64,000 nt of DNA from positions 21,077-85,076 of the forward strand of contig CAKRDZ010000010.1 of assembly GCA_934316845.1 (NCBI GenBank), given 5' to 3'. Below the pieces are notes generated by a model. The model ran no database searches. It was not told the DNA's origin and was given only the letters and a program-made list of their open reading frames with translations. A program made the translations under genes and the position numbers. This document shows positions 60,600 to 64,000 of this stretch, one piece after another (the stretch's first letter is position 1; every line of letters begins with the position of its first letter). This stretch comes from an uncultured Eubacterium sp. Its GTDB lineage: Bacteria; Bacillota; Clostridia; Lachnospirales; Lachnospiraceae.

Positions 60600-61460
60600 A
60601 TGGATATTGAAACTATGAAAACCTTTCTGGTTCTCGCGGATACCAGAAATTTTACGAGGACGGCGCACCAGCTTTTTATCGCGCAGTCAACCGTGACAAA
60701 CCGTATCCTGGAACTGGAAAAGGAGTTAAATGTAACGTTATTTGAGAGAAATAACCGGAGTGTTGAACTGACGCCGGAGGGGGAGAGATTTTCGCTGTAC
60801 GCTGCGAGTGTCATCCGGTTGACGGATACGGCGATGGCAGAGATCAGCTCCATCCATAAATTTGAAAATACGCTGCGCATCGGCTCGTCGGATTCCGTTT
60901 ATGAAGCACATCTGGCGCCGATCATTCAGGCGCATCAAAGAAACCACCCGGAAGATGCGCTGAAAATCTCGATCGGCTTGTCAAGCCAGCTTTTGGAGCA
61001 GCTGCAAAGTGATATATTGGACGTCGTTTTTTCATATATTCCCCTGCGAAACCCCAAGTATCATTGTGAAATTTACAAAGAAGATCCGATGATCCTCGTC
61101 ACGGACTGGAACAACCGCAGGTATCAAAAGGGAATCCGGCAGAAAGAACTTTTGCAGGAAAATTATCTGATGTGCAATTTTGCCCTGCAGGATGTCGGTC
61201 AGTTTATCCGGAATCTGTTTCCACGGTATCACCAGTTTTCGCTGGAGATTGATGACTGTTCGAAGATCATTCCTTTTTTGACCGGGCAGGAAAACTATAC
61301 ATTTCTCCCCAAAGATACCGCGGCTTCTTATATAAAAGAAAAGAAACTGCGGGAGGTCGCGCTGCTTGATTTTCAGACACCGGTCATCAATAGTTACATT
61401 ATTGGCAAAAAGAACAAAAAAAGCCTGTGGGAAAGCATATTTCTTGTTGCAAATGACTAA
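60600..61460 (+). CDS. LysR family transcriptional regulator
   Basis: A 286-residue regulator with an N-terminal winged helix (MDIETMKTFLVLADTRNFTR, then AQSTVTNRILELEKELNVTLF) and a C-terminal substrate-binding domain. The start at 60600 follows AGGAGGAGG. It is divergent from the citrate-synthase-like gene, with about 105 bases between, so it most likely controls that gene and itself. Confidence 0.9.
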   Translation: MDIETMKTFLVLADTRNFTRTAHQLFIAQSTVTNRILELEKELNVTLFERNNRSVELTPEGERFSLYAASVIRLTDTAMAEISSIHKFENTLRIGSSDSVYEAHLAPIIQAHQRNHPEDALKISIGLSSQLLEQLQSDILDVVFSYIPLRNPKYHCEIYKEDPMILVTDWNNRRYQKGIRQKELLQENYLMCNFALQDVGQFIRNLFPRYHQFSLEIDDCSKIIPFLTGQENYTFLPKDTAASYIKEKKLREVALLDFQTPVINSYIIGKKNKKSLWESIFLVAND

Positions 61461-61520
61461 AACTCATGGTAAAATTTTCTTACATAAATAAATATTTATA
61501 ATGAAAAGGAGAATGATATA

Positions 61521-63740
61521 ATGGGTAACAAAAAAGGTACAAAAGCCCTTTGCTATGCGGTCGTGACAGCGATGACATTCACTTCGCTTATGGCACCGGC
61601 GAATGCATCTGCGGCGAAAAAAGCTAAATTAGCGAAAAAGACGCTGACAATCATGCAGGGAAAATCCAAGCGGATTGTGATCAAAAACAAAAAGAGTAAA
61701 GCAAAATACAAATTTAAAGCATCCAACGCAAAGATAAAGGTGACAAAAACCGGAAAAGTCACAGCGGTTAAGGCGGGAAAAGCAAAAGTAACGGTAAAGG
61801 AAACGTATAAAAAGAAGACGCGTAAAGTCGGCGTGGTTACGGTTAACGTAAAGGCGAAGAAAGCAGTCGTGCCGACGGAAGTTCCGATTCCATCGGATGT
61901 GGTAAGTACACCGACAGCAGTTCCGAGCGCTGTGCCAACACAGACACCTCCGGCGACGGCAAGCCAGGCTCCTACCGTAAGTCAGGCACCGACAGCAAGC
62001 CCGGTGACAACACCGGCGGCAGAACCAACCGCAGCGCCGACGGAAGAGCCGGATGAAGATAAGACGGTAGTATATAATAATTATTTTGAAGATGGTGATT
62101 GTAAAGACATTACTGCCCGTGGAGGAAAAATTGAAGTCTCCCAGTCCGAAAATCATACGGATGGCGGTATGAACAGCCTTTTGTGTAAAGACAGAAGTGC
62201 AGACTGGCACGGAGCGTCTCTTAACATCAGCAAACTGACACAGACAGGCGGAAAATATGATTTCTCTACCTGGGTAAAACAAAATACCGGAAGTGATCAG
62301 AAGGTTGCTATGAAGCTCCAATATAAGGATAAAGAAGGAAATGAGCAGTACAAATCGGTTGTTGCCGGAGTGGACGACGGTGTCGTATGTGAAAGCGGAA
62401 AATGGGTTGAACTCAAAGGCTCTTACGTGATTCCGGAGGCAGACGGAGATGTTACCTTATATTATGAAATGTCATCGGATCCGGCAGCAGATTTCCTCAT
62501 TGATGATGTGATCATCGAAGGAAAAGAAGTTGAAAATACAGAATTTAAGATGACAGATGAGATTCGTGGTGCGATCAAAGCAGACAGCCTTCTTTCCACA
62601 GGAAATAATGCACGCCTGAAAAATGTGATCGCAAAAGCAAGAAATGGTGAAGATGTGACACTGGCTTATATCGGTGGTTCCATCACGGAAGGAGCGCTTG
62701 CTTCTCCAAACTCCAATTGCTATGTTGAAGTTTCTGCGAAAGCATTTGCGAAAAAATATGGAAAAGATGGCGGTGCAAATGTACATTTTATCAATGCAGG
62801 AATGAGCGGTACGCCATCGGATATCGGTATTGTCCGTTACAACCGTGACGTGATTGAACGTCTTCCGGAAGGCAGCGATCATCCGGACGTTTTGTTTATC
62901 GAATTTGCTGTAAATGATTTTGGAACGACATCCAAAGGCGGAGCCTATGAAGGTCTGATTCGTCAGGCATTGAAATCCGGTTCCGCAGTGGTACTTATCT
63001 TTTCAACGTTCCAAAAGGGAGCCGGCGGAACGGTTATGGAATCCCAGTATCGTCCATACGGTGAGCATTACAATATCCCAATGATCAGTATGGGAGACGG
63101 AATTACAAAGTACTTCGACGAAGATGGATTCTATGACTGGTATTTTGGAGATAAACTTCATCCAAATAACCGCGGATACAAATTGATGTCAGATTGTATC
63201 ATGAATCTGATGGATACCGTTGACAACGCGCAGGCAGATACGGATAATATTACCGACATTGATGCGATGGCGCCAAAGACAACGGCAGCATATCAGGGAA
63301 TGAAGATGATCGATGCCAATACAAAGGCAGAAGATGACGATGCGTTGATCTCGATCGATGCCGGAAGTTTTACTGCCAAAGATTCCGCTACCGGAAATTT
63401 CCAGTATGAGTACAAGGGACAAAAGAGCGCTTCCTGGTTTGCAGATAACTGGATGCATACAAAAGATGCCGCCAACGATGCGCTGACCGTTAAACTGAAT
63501 TGCAAGACGTTGATGTTTGTTTACAAACTTAGCAGTTCCTCTTCATTTGGCCCTGCTGAGGTGTACATCGACGGCGAGAAAAAGGGAACTTTGAACGGTT
63601 ACGATTCTTCCGGCTGGAACAACGGAAAAGTATTTGTAGCAATGACAAATGAGGAAGTGGCAGAGCATACCATTGAAATAAAAATGGCAGACGAAAGTGC
63701 CGCAAAGAACTTTACACTTATGGCAATTGGGTTTAATTAG
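61521..63740 (+). CDS. secreted SGNH/GDSL hydrolase, probable carbohydrate esterase
   Basis: A 739-residue protein. In order: signal peptide (about 1-32), lysine-rich Ig-like module (about 33-115), Thr/Pro/Ala linker (about 118-180), CBM22/CBM4-like module (about 183-335), SGNH hydrolase (about 350-580) and a C-terminal beta domain. SGNH blocks are YIGGSITEGA with the Ser, the Gly in NAGMSG, the Asn in EFAVNDFG and D-x-x-H in DKLHPNN. It likely removes acetyl or other esters from xylan. The Ig and CBM modules closely match those of the GH43 at 34539. Confidence 0.88.
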   Translation: MGNKKGTKALCYAVVTAMTFTSLMAPANASAAKKAKLAKKTLTIMQGKSKRIVIKNKKSKAKYKFKASNAKIKVTKTGKVTAVKAGKAKVTVKETYKKKTRKVGVVTVNVKAKKAVVPTEVPIPSDVVSTPTAVPSAVPTQTPPATASQAPTVSQAPTASPVTTPAAEPTAAPTEEPDEDKTVVYNNYFEDGDCKDITARGGKIEVSQSENHTDGGMNSLLCKDRSADWHGASLNISKLTQTGGKYDFSTWVKQNTGSDQKVAMKLQYKDKEGNEQYKSVVAGVDDGVVCESGKWVELKGSYVIPEADGDVTLYYEMSSDPAADFLIDDVIIEGKEVENTEFKMTDEIRGAIKADSLLSTGNNARLKNVIAKARNGEDVTLAYIGGSITEGALASPNSNCYVEVSAKAFAKKYGKDGGANVHFINAGMSGTPSDIGIVRYNRDVIERLPEGSDHPDVLFIEFAVNDFGTTSKGGAYEGLIRQALKSGSAVVLIFSTFQKGAGGTVMESQYRPYGEHYNIPMISMGDGITKYFDEDGFYDWYFGDKLHPNNRGYKLMSDCIMNLMDTVDNAQADTDNITDIDAMAPKTTAAYQGMKMIDANTKAEDDDALISIDAGSFTAKDSATGNFQYEYKGQKSASWFADNWMHTKDAANDALTVKLNCKTLMFVYKLSSSSSFGPAEVYIDGEKKGTLNGYDSSGWNNGKVFVAMTNEEVAEHTIEIKMADESAAKNFTLMAIGFN

Positions 63741-64000
63741 TCATGAGGGGGGACCCACGAAGTGGGAATATGTCATGAGGGGGGACCCACGAAGTGGGGG
63801 GAGTCCTGATGACTGATTGTAGAAAAGTTGACTAGAACTAGTTTGTGGGGGGAGTCCTGATGACGGCCTATAGAATGGTTGACTAGAATTAGTCATGAGG
63901 AGGGGCCCGCGAAGCGGGAATATGTCATGAGGGGGGACCCACGAAGTGGGAATATGTCATGAGGGGGGACCCACGAAGTGGGGGGAGTCCTGATGACTGA
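63740..64000. repeat. GC-rich repeat block with GAA-triloop hairpins (continues past the window)
   Basis: Five copies of a unit GTCATGAGG(G/A)GGGG(A/C)CC, then a short hairpin, start at 63740, 63772, 63892, 63924 and 63956, with 32-base spacing where adjacent. The hairpin is CCCAC-GAA-GTGGG in four copies and CCCGC-GAA-GCGGG in one, a compensatory change. A second element, GGGGGGAGTCCTGATGAC, occurs three times, with linkers holding GACTAGAA(C/T)TAG. The block begins at the last base of the esterase stop codon. No gene is present. Confidence 0.85.

Noticed and set aside
63805..63835. Possible hammerhead ribozyme (CTGATGA followed by GAAA)
   Set aside because: CTGATGA is present, but the bases before GAAA do not form stem II, and no cleavage triplet with flanking stems is placed correctly.

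Overview
The window looks like the chromosome of a motile, spore-forming, xylan- and oligosaccharide-using Firmicute of the Lachnospiraceae type (Roseburia / Eubacterium rectale relatives). This rests on content: three flagellins with FliS and CsrA, SpoIIR, GH10, GH43, GH3 and GH27 enzymes, a YesL/M/N-type ABC sugar uptake locus, AgrD-type peptide signalling, a ZTP riboswitch, and many secreted proteins with a lysine-rich Ig-like module and Pro/Thr linkers. No species is claimed.

Layout. 0-6 kb: housekeeping genes (DUF4446, tRNA-Lys, AI-2E family transporter, trmB, HD-GYP phosphodiesterase, D,D-carboxypeptidase) ending in a cluster of DnaA boxes. 6-7.2 kb: a VapD-like pair and a strongly structured candidate RNA. 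7.2-11.5 kb: a purine operon under a ZTP riboswitch (PurO-type IMP cyclohydrolase, then AICAR formyltransferase) with a large secreted protein between the two enzymes. 11.5-13.8 kb: GH27 alpha-galactosidase with an AraC regulator. 14-19.1 kb: an agr-type quorum-sensing locus (LytTR regulator, kinase, AgrD peptide, AgrB) in which a promoter-agrD-agrB block was duplicated and each copy then lost a different gene. 19.2-27.5 kb: uracil salvage, a domain-permuted GH3, RmuC, an LRR surface protein and IspE. 27.7-33.6 kb: spoIIR, a 73-bp hairpin repeat array, then a DUF6240-like/flagellin/fliS operon.

33.6-39.9 kb: AraC regulator, secreted GH43, map, mtnN and an orphan CobL-like protein. 40.0-47.4 kb is the most unusual region: two tandem cassettes, each with a FimB/FimE-sized tyrosine recombinase (minus strand), csrA and flagellin (plus strand), and an Rpn/PD-(D/E)XK nuclease (minus strand). 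Three related 29-bp sites with inverted-repeat arms and an asymmetric 9-bp core lie around the recombinases: one inverted, two direct. The csrA-flagellin-nuclease parts are near-identical outside the flagellin middles. I read this as a candidate flagellin switching or diversification system in which CsrA also controls flagellin translation through a hairpin leader.

47.5-64 kb: intracellular GH43, YesL, two-component system and ABC sugar transporter, a DUF4143 ATPase, secreted GH10 xylanase, ThiT, a Re-citrate-synthase-like enzyme with a divergent LysR regulator, and a secreted SGNH esterase. The xylan genes form a logical set: secreted GH10, GH43 and esterase outside the cell, ABC uptake of oligosaccharides, and cytoplasmic GH43 and GH3. 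The window ends in a GC-rich repeat block that runs off the edge. All functional calls are by reading motifs; no database search was run.
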